Part shown: positions 46,427 through 55,102 of the stretch, one piece after another
Layout: every line of letters begins with the position of its first letter
Numbering within the stretch: position 1 is the stretch's first letter
NCBI GenBank assembly: GCA_964351995.1
Contig: CAYGQE010000001.1
Coordinates: 62,001-126,000, forward strand
Direction: 5' to 3'
Length of the DNA stretch: 64,000 bases
Source: SZUA-35 sp964351995
GTDB lineage: Bacteria > Actinomycetota > Acidimicrobiia > Acidimicrobiales > SZUA-35
Translations under genes and position numbers: made by a program
The notes under the pieces: model-generated
Database searches by the model: none
What the model was told of the DNA's origin: nothing
What the model saw: only the letters and a program-made list of their open reading frames with translations

Positions 46427-47446
46427 ATGTCGGTTCTCGTCGCCACTCATGATCTTTGCTGGTTGCACGACCCCGGTGACGGCCACCCCGAGCGGGCCGA
46501 TCGCCTCACCGCAGTGCGGTACGGGATCAAGAAGGCGGGGCTGGAGGAGGCGGTCAGTTGGGTGGAAGCGACCGACGCCTCGCGGTCAGCACTGGAACGC
46601 GTGCACCCGGCGCAGATGCTCGATGACCTCGTTCGTCGTTGCGAGACCGGTCCGTTTGCGATTGATCCTGACACCCATGTCTCGGCTGATTCTGCAGCTG
46701 CAGCGTTCAAGGCCGCGGGTGCGGGTCTCGATCTCATTGCCGCGTTGGACCGTGGTGAGGCCGATGCCGGCTGGTCGGTTGTTCGCCCGCCTGGCCATCA
46801 CGCCCGCCCAGCGCAGCACATGGGGTTCTGCCTGATCAACAACGTGGCTGTTGCGGCTCGTTTCCTCGCTGACCGGGGCGAACGAGTGGCGATCGTCGAT
46901 GTCGACGCACACCATGGCAACGGCACCCAGGACATCTTCTACAACGACCCGTCGGTGTTGTTCGTGAGCCTTCACCAGTATCCGTGGTACCCATACACCG
47001 GTGCTGCCGACGAGGTGGGCGAGGGCACCGGTCGCGGCTTCAACGTCAATGTGCCGATGCCGTCGATGGCCTCGGGTGAGGCATACCGACTGGCATTCGA
47101 TGAGGTCGTGCTGCCGGCGCTCGACCGGTTCAGTCCGACGTGGATTCTGGTCTCGGCCGGCTTCGATGGTCATCGTGACGACCCGCTGTGCGAGCTGTCG
47201 CTCACCTCGGCTGATTATTCCGATCTGATCGCCCAGTTGGTTGGCGTGGTGCCGGCGGGGCGTCGTCTGCTGTTCCTCGAGGGTGGCTATGACCTGCAGG
47301 CACTCGCTGATTGCAGCGGCGCCGTGACCGCCAACCTCATGGGCGAGTTCTTCCGTCCCGAGACACCATCGGTGGGTGGTCCCGGTGCCAGTTCGATCGA
47401 GGCGATCCGTCGGTTGCATTTCGACGGCGGCCCGGGCGATCACTAG
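46427..47446 (+). CDS. Histone deacetylase family protein (AcuC/class II type)
   Basis: 339 residues from MSVLVATHDLCWLHDPGDGH. Zn-dependent deacetylase signature: GHHARPAQHMGFCLINNVAV, the metal-site VDVDAHHGNGTQDIFY, and the LVSAGFDGHRDDPL ligand motif. All zinc ligands present. Bacterial members act on acetylpolyamines or acetylated proteins. Divergent from the GNAT gene with 103 bp between. Confidence 0.92.
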   Translation: MSVLVATHDLCWLHDPGDGHPERADRLTAVRYGIKKAGLEEAVSWVEATDASRSALERVHPAQMLDDLVRRCETGPFAIDPDTHVSADSAAAAFKAAGAGLDLIAALDRGEADAGWSVVRPPGHHARPAQHMGFCLINNVAVAARFLADRGERVAIVDVDAHHGNGTQDIFYNDPSVLFVSLHQYPWYPYTGAADEVGEGTGRGFNVNVPMPSMASGEAYRLAFDEVVLPALDRFSPTWILVSAGFDGHRDDPLCELSLTSADYSDLIAQLVGVVPAGRRLLFLEGGYDLQALADCSGAVTANLMGEFFRPETPSVGGPGASSIEAIRRLHFDGGPGDH

Positions 47447-47462
47447 TTGATGGGTCGGATTG

Positions 47463-48707
47463 ATGGGTGCGGGCATGATCGAATCGAGTGAACTCGACGC
47501 GCTGCGGGCGCTGATCGGGCCTACGGCTGACCGATTGGGCGCAGACGGCCACCACCTGTACTTCGTTGGCGGCATCGTGCGAGACCTGCTGCTCGGAGGC
47601 GACGACTTTTCCGATGTCGACCTCACAACCGATGCCAGGCCGAAGGCCATCAAGGCGGCGTTGAAGGAGTCGGCCGAGGCGCTGTGGACCCAAGGCGAGC
47701 GCTTCGGCACCATCGGCGCCTCGATTGCTGACCATTCGTTCGAGATCACCACGCATCGGGCCGAGGTCTACGACGAGGCGTCCCGCAAGCCAGTGGTCAG
47801 CTTCGGCGACGATCTCGAAACCGATCTGTCTCGACGCGACTTCACGATCAATGCGATGGCCATCGATGTCTCGAGTGGCGCGCTGATCGATCCCCACGGT
47901 GGCCGCGCCGATCTTGCCGATCGGCGCTTGGCAACGCCGCTCGATCCTGAGGTCGCTTTCTCGGACGACCCTCTGCGGATGTTGCGGGCTGCTCGATTCA
48001 TTCCCCGCTTCGACCTCACCGCGGCCCACGAGCTGGTTGCAACGGCCACAGCGCTGGCTGACCGTTTGGCGATCGTGTCCGGCGAACGCGTTCACGACGA
48101 GCTGGGCAAGCTGCTGGCGTTGCCGGCCCCCGCAGCAGGTTTGGCGTTCCTTGCCGAGACCGGCTTGCTCGAACAAATGGGACTCGGGGCGGCTTCGGGG
48201 TCACTCGATGCTGTTGCGGCCCTTCCCACCGCTTCGGCTCGACGGGCGGGCCTGCTCGTCTGCATGAGCGATGAGGATGTGACGTCGTTCCTCCAAGCTC
48301 TGCGGTTCTCCAATGCCGACCGCAAGGCCACGACCCGCACCCTTCAGGGGGCCCGTGAGCTGGCGGCTGCGTTGGCACCGCGGGCGCTCGATCTCCGCAC
48401 GGTGGCCGCTTCGGCCGGCAACGCAGCGTTGGACGACGTGGTGTCGTTGTTGCCGATGTTCGGGGTGCCTGAGGCTCAGTCCCTGAAGGTCGCCAAGCTG
48501 CTGGCGGAGCTTCGCACGCACGAGGATCTCGACGATCGGAACCCACCGCTCGAAGGCAACGAGATCATGGAGTTGCTCGGTGTCCCGGCCGGGCCTGTCA
48601 TTGGCGAAGCGATGGCTGAGCTCGAGCGGCTGCGGCTGCAACGGGGGCCGTTGTCGGCAGCGGCGGCCAGGACCGAATTGCACCGTTGGGCCGCTGGACC
48701 GCCGTGA
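47463..48707 (+). CDS. CCA tRNA nucleotidyltransferase / poly(A) polymerase family
   Basis: Class II nucleotidyltransferase adding CCA to tRNA 3' ends. Active-site LYFVGGIVRDLLLG and SDVDLTTDARP acids, RRDFTINAMAID and the neck FSDDPLRMLRAARF are clear. The C-terminal half is diverged helical and I see no strong HD motif. In mycobacteria pcnA lies at the same end of the murJ-sigM cluster. ATG 47463 chosen; MIESSEL at 47475 is possible. Confidence 0.92.
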   Translation: MGAGMIESSELDALRALIGPTADRLGADGHHLYFVGGIVRDLLLGGDDFSDVDLTTDARPKAIKAALKESAEALWTQGERFGTIGASIADHSFEITTHRAEVYDEASRKPVVSFGDDLETDLSRRDFTINAMAIDVSSGALIDPHGGRADLADRRLATPLDPEVAFSDDPLRMLRAARFIPRFDLTAAHELVATATALADRLAIVSGERVHDELGKLLALPAPAAGLAFLAETGLLEQMGLGAASGSLDAVAALPTASARRAGLLVCMSDEDVTSFLQALRFSNADRKATTRTLQGARELAAALAPRALDLRTVAASAGNAALDDVVSLLPMFGVPEAQSLKVAKLLAELRTHEDLDDRNPPLEGNEIMELLGVPAGPVIGEAMAELERLRLQRGPLSAAAARTELHRWAAGPP

Positions 48708-48734
48708 CGGGCTCGTTCTGACTACTCTTGCCAG

Positions 48735-49124
48735 ATGCCCCGTTGGTCTCCGAACCCTTCAGCGACGGTCAGCTACCGTCTGGCGAAGAAGCGGGTGATC
48801 GACGCGGTCGAGCGGGGAACCAAGACCCAACACGAGGTGTGTGACGCACAGCCTGAGCTTCGTCGGGTCGCACACCATCATGCGGTGCCGATCAAAGAGG
48901 ACTGCCCGATCTGTGATGGCGACGATCTCGTGGCGGTCACGTTTGCGTTCGGCCAGGGTCTCCCGAAGGCGGGTCGATGTGTTGCCGATCGAGCCGAGCT
49001 CGACAAGCTGCGGCGTCGGGGCAAGCCGTCGACCGTCTACCTCATCGAGGTGTGCCGGCAGTGTTGGTGGAACCACATGCGTGAGTCGTTCGAGGTGAAG
49101 GGCTCCGAGGTCGCGGCTGGCTGA
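48735..49124 (+). CDS. DUF5318 protein with zinc-ribbon cysteines
   Basis: 129 residues. Two cysteine pairs, DCPICDGDD and EVCRQCWW, form a probable zinc ribbon. The family occurs directly upstream of the ponA penicillin-binding protein gene in mycobacteria, as here (33-bp gap). Function unknown. Confidence 0.82.
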   Translation: MPRWSPNPSATVSYRLAKKRVIDAVERGTKTQHEVCDAQPELRRVAHHHAVPIKEDCPICDGDDLVAVTFAFGQGLPKAGRCVADRAELDKLRRRGKPSTVYLIEVCRQCWWNHMRESFEVKGSEVAAG

Positions 49125-49157
49125 CGGCTGCGGGGACGTAACCTTGCCCACTCGCTC

Positions 49158-51497
49158 ATGACCTCGTCTCGATTCGCCTTCCTCACCGGTCCTGCTCCGG
49201 CCAAGAACCGTCGCTGGAATCCCTTCTGGCGGTTCCGTCGCGTGTTGTTCCTTCTCACGTTGCTGGGGATCGGGACGGCGCTCGGTGGCGTCTGGGTGCT
49301 GAGCCAAGAAGAGCTGGGTGAGCTGCAACAGCTCGAGTCGTTCGCTCAGACCTCGTATTTGTGCACGGCTGACGTCACGACCGAGTGCAACGCAGAGAAC
49401 GCCACGGCGCAGTTCACTGCTGGTGAGGATCGAGTCATCGTCACGTTCGACGAGATTCCCCAAGTCCTGATCGATGCGGTGGTGGCGACCGAGGACGGCG
49501 ACTTCTTCAACCACGAGGGTGTCGATCCGTGGGGTATCGCTCGCGCTGCGTATCGCGACATCCGCAACGAGGGCGTCCAGCAGGGTGGCTCGACGATCAC
49601 GCAGCAGCTGGTGAAGATCGAACTGCTCTCCTCCGAGCGGTCGATCACCCGAAAGCTCAAGGAAGCGTCGTTGGCGATCAAGCTCGAGCGTGAGCTCGAA
49701 AAAGAAGAGATCCTCACCCGCTACCTCAACATCATCTATTTCGGTCGGGGTGCCTACGGCATCGAGGCAGCATCTCAGGCCTACTTCGACAAAGACGTCG
49801 ATCAACTGACGCTCGCCGAGTCGGCGTTCTTCGCCGGCCTGATTCGAGCGCCGTCGACCGCCGACCCGCAAAGCAATCCCGAAGAGGCAGCCCGTCGTCG
49901 ATCGACCACCCTCGACCTGATGGTGCGGGACGAGATGATCACGCAGGCCGAAGCGGATGCGGCGAGGGTCGAAGACTTCTCGAATGTCGTCGGCAGCCCG
50001 GTTCGTGAAGGCCTTGGTGAGATTCGCGGGCCCCAGGGGTCGGCGTATGTCGTCGAGGCCGTGCGCCAGCAGGTCAACCAGATCGAGTCGCTGCCCAACG
50101 GCGGCATCTACACCGGTGGCTATCGGGTCTACACCACGATCGACCCCCGTCTGCAGGACGCGGCATACAACACGCTGGCGGATGAGCAGTTCGACTTCGA
50201 GCGAGACAACGGGCCCGATGCATCGATCGTTGCGGTCGACAATCGGGGGTACGTCCGAGCCATGGTCGGTGGTCGGGACTTCAACGAATCGCAAGTGAAC
50301 CTGGCGTTGGGTCGTGACGGCGGCGGTTCCGGTCGCCAGCCTGGTTCGTCGTTCAAGCCGTTTGCTCTGGCCGAGGCGATCGAGCAGGGCATCTCGGCTC
50401 GGTCGTTTTTCTCGGCCCCGACCGTGATCGAGATTCCTGAGGCGAATGACGGGGCAACGTGGACCGTGCGCGGTGGCGGCTCGTCAGAGGGTTATCGAGA
50501 TCTGATCGACGCCATGCGGGTGTCGTCCAATGTGGTCTACGCACAGCTGATGGTGCAGATCCTGCCGTCGACAGTGGTCGAGATGGCCAACCGCCTTGGC
50601 GTGTCGGCTGAGCTTCCCGCGGTCAACGCCTTGGTGTTGGGCTCTGGTGAGGTGTCGGTTCTCGACATGGCGGCGGCGTACAGCACGTTTGCGAATCAGG
50701 GCCAGAAGTACGAGCCGATCTTGATTGAGCGCATCGAGAACACTGCCGGCGAGGTCATCTGCTGGTACCCGGTCGACGGTGTCTGCCAACCATCAGAAGG
50801 TCGCGTCAGCGAGCCGGTGCTCGACGACAACATCGCCCGCCAGGTCACCTTTGCGCTGCAGGGTGTGGTGGACGGTGGCACCGGTCGTGCAGCCGCGGTG
50901 CCTGGGGTGGCGGTCGCTGGGAAGACGGGCACCACGCAGGACGCCAAGGACGCTTGGTTCGTTGGTTACACCTGCGACATGACCGCCGCGGTCTGGATGG
51001 GATACGCAGGCGGGCCTGGCGAGCCGGTGCTCCCGATGCAGAACTATCGGGGGTTCGATGAGGTCAGCGGCGGCGGCTTCCCGGCCCAGCTCTGGTCCGC
51101 CTTCATGACTCGAGCGCTCGCAATCGGCGATGCGAATTTGGTGGGTGGATGCCCGGCGTTCGATCCACCATCAGGCTTTGACGGCAATCAGTTCGGGCTC
51201 GACCTCTCGACGACCACCTTGCCAGAGTGCGCGGCCGTCGGTCCGAGCCAGACGTCCATCGTTGACCTCGGTGATGGTTCGACCTCGATCGCAGAACTGG
51301 CTCCGCCGACCACCGATCCGTGCTCACCGCCGACCACGCTGCCGGGCGACACCACGACAACCGCGGAGGGTGAGACCACTACAACCGCGCCCGGCGACGG
51401 GGAGTCGACCACCGATCCTCCGGAGACCACCACCACGACCGCGGTGCCGCCCACGACGGCAGTCCCGACCGAAACCACCGCCGCCGCTGACAACTGA
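49158..51497 (+). CDS. Class A penicillin-binding protein (transglycosylase/transpeptidase)
   Basis: 779 residues, bifunctional peptidoglycan synthase. Short cytoplasmic N-terminus, one membrane helix (VLFLLTLLGIGTALGGVWVL), GT51 domain with catalytic Glu in VVATEDGDFFNHEGVD. Transpeptidase domain with SxxK in GSSFKPFAL, SxN in RVSSNVVYAQL and KTGTTQDAKDAWFVGY. The last 60 residues are a Thr/Pro-rich low-complexity tail. Ortholog group is PonA. Confidence 0.95.
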   Translation: MTSSRFAFLTGPAPAKNRRWNPFWRFRRVLFLLTLLGIGTALGGVWVLSQEELGELQQLESFAQTSYLCTADVTTECNAENATAQFTAGEDRVIVTFDEIPQVLIDAVVATEDGDFFNHEGVDPWGIARAAYRDIRNEGVQQGGSTITQQLVKIELLSSERSITRKLKEASLAIKLERELEKEEILTRYLNIIYFGRGAYGIEAASQAYFDKDVDQLTLAESAFFAGLIRAPSTADPQSNPEEAARRRSTTLDLMVRDEMITQAEADAARVEDFSNVVGSPVREGLGEIRGPQGSAYVVEAVRQQVNQIESLPNGGIYTGGYRVYTTIDPRLQDAAYNTLADEQFDFERDNGPDASIVAVDNRGYVRAMVGGRDFNESQVNLALGRDGGGSGRQPGSSFKPFALAEAIEQGISARSFFSAPTVIEIPEANDGATWTVRGGGSSEGYRDLIDAMRVSSNVVYAQLMVQILPSTVVEMANRLGVSAELPAVNALVLGSGEVSVLDMAAAYSTFANQGQKYEPILIERIENTAGEVICWYPVDGVCQPSEGRVSEPVLDDNIARQVTFALQGVVDGGTGRAAAVPGVAVAGKTGTTQDAKDAWFVGYTCDMTAAVWMGYAGGPGEPVLPMQNYRGFDEVSGGGFPAQLWSAFMTRALAIGDANLVGGCPAFDPPSGFDGNQFGLDLSTTTLPECAAVGPSQTSIVDLGDGSTSIAELAPPTTDPCSPPTTLPGDTTTTAEGETTTTAPGDGESTTDPPETTTTTAVPPTTAVPTETTAAADN

Positions 51498-51513
51498 CGC
51501 CGTTCTTGGTGAC

Positions 51514-51539
51514 GATTTTTTCAACAAGTTGAAGAAATC
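51514..51539. promoter_or_regulatory. AT-rich inverted repeat before an ECF sigma gene
   Basis: GATTTTTTCAAC-AA-GTTGAAGAAATC: 12-bp arms with one mismatch around a 2-bp centre. Located 47 bp upstream of the sigma ATG and 17 bp past the PBP stop. Low GC makes a terminator stem weak, so an operator is more likely. Confidence 0.45.
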
Positions 51540-51585
51540 TGCACCACGATTGCAAGGATTTGGGCCGTTCGACAGTGGAAGAGGC

Positions 51586-52089
51586 ATGGATGGTGAAACA
51601 ACCGACCAGACCTCGCTCGTGACGGCACCAGATGGCGCCTTTGCCGAGTTCTACGGCATCGAACACGATCTGGCGGTCCGGCGAGCGTTTCTGCTGCTGG
51701 GCCGAGAGGCGTTGGCCCACGATGTTGTTGCCGATGCGTTTACCGAGATCTTCCAACGGTGGGATCGGATCGAGGCACCGGGTCCGTATCTGCACCGCTG
51801 CGTGCTGAACGGCTGTCGTGATGCGGCCAAACGATCAGGGCGTGAGGAACTGACCGCCGAACTGCCCGAGGCCAGCGAGCGTGATCGGGTCGATCACATG
51901 GCCGGGCTGTTGCTCGAGTTGCCGTTCCGGCAACGGGCGGCGGTCGTGCTGCGGTTCTACGGGCGATTGTCCGAGAAGGAGATCGCCGAGCAGTTGCAGT
52001 GCGCGCCGGGAACCGTTGGATCGCTGATCCATCGAGGTGTCGGGGCGCTGAAGGTATCCATGAGCAACGACGAAGGAGAGCGATCATGA
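51586..52089 (+). CDS. ECF sigma factor
   Basis: 167 residues from MDGETTDQTSLV. Region 2: LAVRRAFLLLGREALAHDVV and FTEIFQRWDRIEAPGPYLHR; region 4: LPFRQRAAVVLRFYGRLSEK and the helix LQCAPGTVGSLIHRGVGAL. Closest in style to the actinobacterial SigE-type ECF group. Its stop overlaps the start of the next membrane-protein gene (ATGA), which is probably its anti-sigma factor. Confidence 0.9.
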   Translation: MDGETTDQTSLVTAPDGAFAEFYGIEHDLAVRRAFLLLGREALAHDVVADAFTEIFQRWDRIEAPGPYLHRCVLNGCRDAAKRSGREELTAELPEASERDRVDHMAGLLLELPFRQRAAVVLRFYGRLSEKEIAEQLQCAPGTVGSLIHRGVGALKVSMSNDEGERS

Positions 52090-53507
52090 CCAGCTTCGAG
52101 GAAGAACTCACTGACTTGCTCGACGCTCGAGCCGAACGGGTGACGGTTCGTCAAGGTGGCACCGACCGCGGCGGGGACTCGATCGTGCTGCTGGAAACCG
52201 CAAGTACCAACGATGTCGTGGTCGCTTTGAGGGACGGGCGTGCCGCCCAAGAGAACCGACGTGGCCGGACCCAATGGCTCCTCGGAGCGGCCGCCGCCAT
52301 CGTCGTCGTGCTCGGCGTTGTTGGCCTGACCCGTGGTTCTGGCGACTCGGACACCGAGATCGCAGCTGCCGGGGCCACCGATACCTATCGCAGCTCCCTT
52401 GTCGGCGGCGACATCGAGTTCATCGTGTGGCTGGAGCCCGACGCGACGCAGCCTGCCATCGACGCAGTTGCGACCGTGCTCGGTGAGAGTCCGCTGATCG
52501 AGAGCTTGCCCTACCTCTCGCAAGCTGAGACCTACGCCGAGTTCCAGGAGTTTTGGGCCCAAGAACCCGAAGTCTTGGCTGTGGTCAAGCCCGACGCTTT
52601 GCCCACGTCATTCCGGGTGTCGATGGTCCCGGATGCTGAACCTGAAGCAGTGGCCGCATTGGTGGAGGAACTCCAGGGGCTGAGCGACGTTCGGGACGTG
52701 GAATTCGACAACCGATTGGTCGATTCCGAAGAGGCCGCTCCAGCAGCCGCATCAGCAGAGCCGCTGTTCATGCTGCCGTCTGATGACTCGCTGCTCGAGG
52801 GGCTGCAGGGGGCCGTGGAAGAGCCCGACGAATTTGGGGATGGCTCGCTGTTCTCGGGCGTTGCGGTTGGTCGTCCAACGCGGACTGGCTTTGACCAACT
52901 CATGGTGGTGACCTTGGTGAACGAGCGAGAGTTCACCGAGAGCGACACCGTGATGTTCGGTGACCGGCAAGTCTTCGTTTCCACTGATGATGGGCTGGTC
53001 GCCGCCGAGCCCACCGACGACGGCCGATGGGTGCACTACTTCGTCAACGATGTTTCGACGGAGTTGGAAGCTCTTGTTCTGGCCACCTCGGTGGTCGATG
53101 GCGAACTGCGCTTCCAACCATTCGATGAAGTGGTCGAGCTCCGTCGGGTGGGCAACCTCTCAGATGCAGGCTCGATGGTGGCACAGGTGGTCAGGTCCAG
53201 CGGGCCGGAAGCGGCCGGTAGTTTCGCCCTCTCGACACGCACGTGGCCTGAAGACATCGTGCTGCTCACATTCGCGGTCTCGTTTGAAGCGGTGACGTCG
53301 GTGGAGGTTCGGGACCAATTGGGGTTTCAGGTGATCAGCGAAGATGCCGGGAATCCCGGCATGGCCGTCACCTGGTTCGAGCCATCGGGCCACGTGGTCT
53401 TCCTTTCGGTTGCTGCCCCGAGCTCTGCTGTCGAGGTGGCAGAGTCGCTGACCGTCGTCGACGAGGCCACGTGGCGAGCAGCAGTGCTCGGGCCCGAGTC
53501 CGACTGA
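52086..53507 (+). CDS. Membrane anti-sigma-like protein with FtsX-type extracellular domain
   Basis: 473 residues. About 60 N-terminal cytoplasmic residues (SFEEELTDLLDARAERVTVR), a single helix (WLLGAAAAIVVVLGVVGLTR), then a 110-residue segment like the FtsX extracellular domain: DIEFIVWLEPDATQPAIDAV, IESLPYLSQAETYAEFQEFW, KPDALPTSFRVSMVPDAEPE, LQGLSDVRDVEF. A 260-residue C-terminal extracytoplasmic region is unrecognised. Coupled to the ECF sigma gene, so a membrane anti-sigma role is inferred. Confidence 0.72.
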   Translation: MTSFEEELTDLLDARAERVTVRQGGTDRGGDSIVLLETASTNDVVVALRDGRAAQENRRGRTQWLLGAAAAIVVVLGVVGLTRGSGDSDTEIAAAGATDTYRSSLVGGDIEFIVWLEPDATQPAIDAVATVLGESPLIESLPYLSQAETYAEFQEFWAQEPEVLAVVKPDALPTSFRVSMVPDAEPEAVAALVEELQGLSDVRDVEFDNRLVDSEEAAPAAASAEPLFMLPSDDSLLEGLQGAVEEPDEFGDGSLFSGVAVGRPTRTGFDQLMVVTLVNEREFTESDTVMFGDRQVFVSTDDGLVAAEPTDDGRWVHYFVNDVSTELEALVLATSVVDGELRFQPFDEVVELRRVGNLSDAGSMVAQVVRSSGPEAAGSFALSTRTWPEDIVLLTFAVSFEAVTSVEVRDQLGFQVISEDAGNPGMAVTWFEPSGHVVFLSVAAPSSAVEVAESLTVVDEATWRAAVLGPESD

Positions 53508-53617
53508 CCCAAGCGGGACCCGAGCGGCCGACGGGAGTAGAACCGCAACACGGTGGCACAGGCGCGCCGCCGAGTGTGCGACGATCTGTCTGCCCTTTCG
53601 CCCCGGAGGAGAACCTC

Positions 53618-54304
53618 ATGCCCTTGCATTCCAACCTTGCCCAGTACGCCGAGATCGCTGCCGGTGACCAGCAGTTCCAACTGCAGAACTCTCGGTTGCT
53701 TCGTATTTCCCTCACCCACGGTCCGGTGCAGGCATCGGCCGGCTCGATGGTGGCCTATCAGGGCGACGTCACCTTCGAGAACAAGGGTTCTGGCGGCATC
53801 GGCAAGATGTTGAAGAAGGCGGCAACCGGTGAAGGCACTCGCCTCATGGAGATCGCTGGCACGGGCGAGGTCTTCCTTGCTGACGAAGCCCAGCAAGTCC
53901 AGGTCATGTACCTCGAGAACGATCAGATCAGTGCCAACGGCAAGAGCGTCTTGGCGTTCTCGTCCTCGATCGAGTGGGACATCAACCGAGTTTCCAGCGG
54001 CGTCGCCGGGATGATGGCTGGCGGCATGTTCAACATGACGCTGAAGGGCAGCGGCTATGTCGCACTCAAGACCGACGGCGACCCGGTCATGCTCGATGTT
54101 GCCTCCGCTCCGACCTTCGGGGATCCAAGCGCGGTGGTGATGTGGACCTCGGGTGTGCAGATGAGCGTGAAGACTGACACCACCGGCGGTCTCAAGTCGC
54201 TGGCTCGTGGCGGTTCGGGCGAGACGTTCCAGCTGGCATTCACCGGCCAGGGCCAGGTTCTCGTGCAGCCGTCAGAGGGTCCCAGGGTCGTAGTGCAGAG
54301 CTGA
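53618..54304 (+). CDS. AIM24 family protein
   Basis: 228 residues from MPLHSNLAQYAEIAAGDQQF with GGAGGAGA upstream. Beta-rich AIM24/TIGR00266 pattern: GSMVAYQGDVTFENKGSGG, LMEIAGTGEVFLADEAQQVQ and FNMTLKGSGYVALKTDGDPV. Bacterial members have no firm function. Stands alone between the anti-sigma-like gene and the convergent MOSC-like gene. Confidence 0.85.
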   Translation: MPLHSNLAQYAEIAAGDQQFQLQNSRLLRISLTHGPVQASAGSMVAYQGDVTFENKGSGGIGKMLKKAATGEGTRLMEIAGTGEVFLADEAQQVQVMYLENDQISANGKSVLAFSSSIEWDINRVSSGVAGMMAGGMFNMTLKGSGYVALKTDGDPVMLDVASAPTFGDPSAVVMWTSGVQMSVKTDTTGGLKSLARGGSGETFQLAFTGQGQVLVQPSEGPRVVVQS

Positions 54305-54335
54305 GGCCTGAACGGTTGGCGAACCCGAGGCACCG

Positions 54336-55058
54336 TCAATCGAAGCGAACAGGGTCGCCCGGGGTGATCGTGCCAGGGGTCAACACGCTGGCGTACCAGC
54401 GGCTGAAGCCGGGGTTGAGGTCATGGTCCATGCGGTCGATGTCGCCGCCGAGGAACCAGGCGTTGTTCTTCGAACACGGCACCGCGGGAAGGCTGAGCTG
54501 ACACGCCACAGCATTGTCTCCGGTGCCGATCGTGAGCTGCATCCCGCCTCGGAGCTTGCTCCAATCCACTCCAGCAATCGTCACGTTCTCGCCGGCATAT
54601 CCGGCGGCGATGGGGTGACCCTCTGCTTGCAGAACGGCAAGAACGTCTGAGCTCCAGAGACACAGCGCTTGCCACGGCCGGCCGTGATGTACTCGTGCGA
54701 TCTGGCTGTCGCCGACGATACCGCGGACCCCGACCTCGGCCCGCTCGATGGCCTTCTTTGGCACACCACCGCTCGATGCGTTCAACTGGTGCACCGTGCC
54801 GTGCATCTCGACCCTTGACTGCGACGGTGCGAGCTCGGTGATCAAGCCGTGCCAGAGGTCGTGTACACCGGCCAGCTGGTCATCGATCGTGCCTTCCAGC
54901 AGCGCTGCTGCTGCCTCTCGACTCAAGGATGAGGTGATCGGGTCGACGGTGCCTCTGCCCCATTCCTGAACGAATTCGGGAGCGAGGCCGAGGGTTTTCG
55001 CGCTGTCCTGAGGGTTCCACTGGGCGAGGTCGAAGCCACAGATGCTGCAAGCGGTCAT
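54336..55058 (-). CDS. MOSC-domain-like protein with N-terminal zinc-finger-like start
   Basis: 240 residues. Begins MTACSICGFDL, a CxxC pair, followed by a helical segment of DinB type (DDQLAGVHDLWHGLITELA), then a MOSC-like beta domain (VHQLNASSGGVPKKAIERAE, HHGRPWQALCLWSSDVL, GYAGENVTIAGVDWSKLRGG). MOSC domains bind or transfer sulfur or molybdenum cofactor. The fusion looks real, but activity is not known. Confidence 0.65.
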   Translation of the reverse strand: MTACSICGFDLAQWNPQDSAKTLGLAPEFVQEWGRGTVDPITSSLSREAAAALLEGTIDDQLAGVHDLWHGLITELAPSQSRVEMHGTVHQLNASSGGVPKKAIERAEVGVRGIVGDSQIARVHHGRPWQALCLWSSDVLAVLQAEGHPIAAGYAGENVTIAGVDWSKLRGGMQLTIGTGDNAVACQLSLPAVPCSKNNAWFLGGDIDRMDHDLNPGFSRWYASVLTPGTITPGDPVRFD

Positions 55059-55102
55059 CCCGTCAGTGTGACACGGACGGTGACGGCGTGAACCTGTTCG
55101 TC

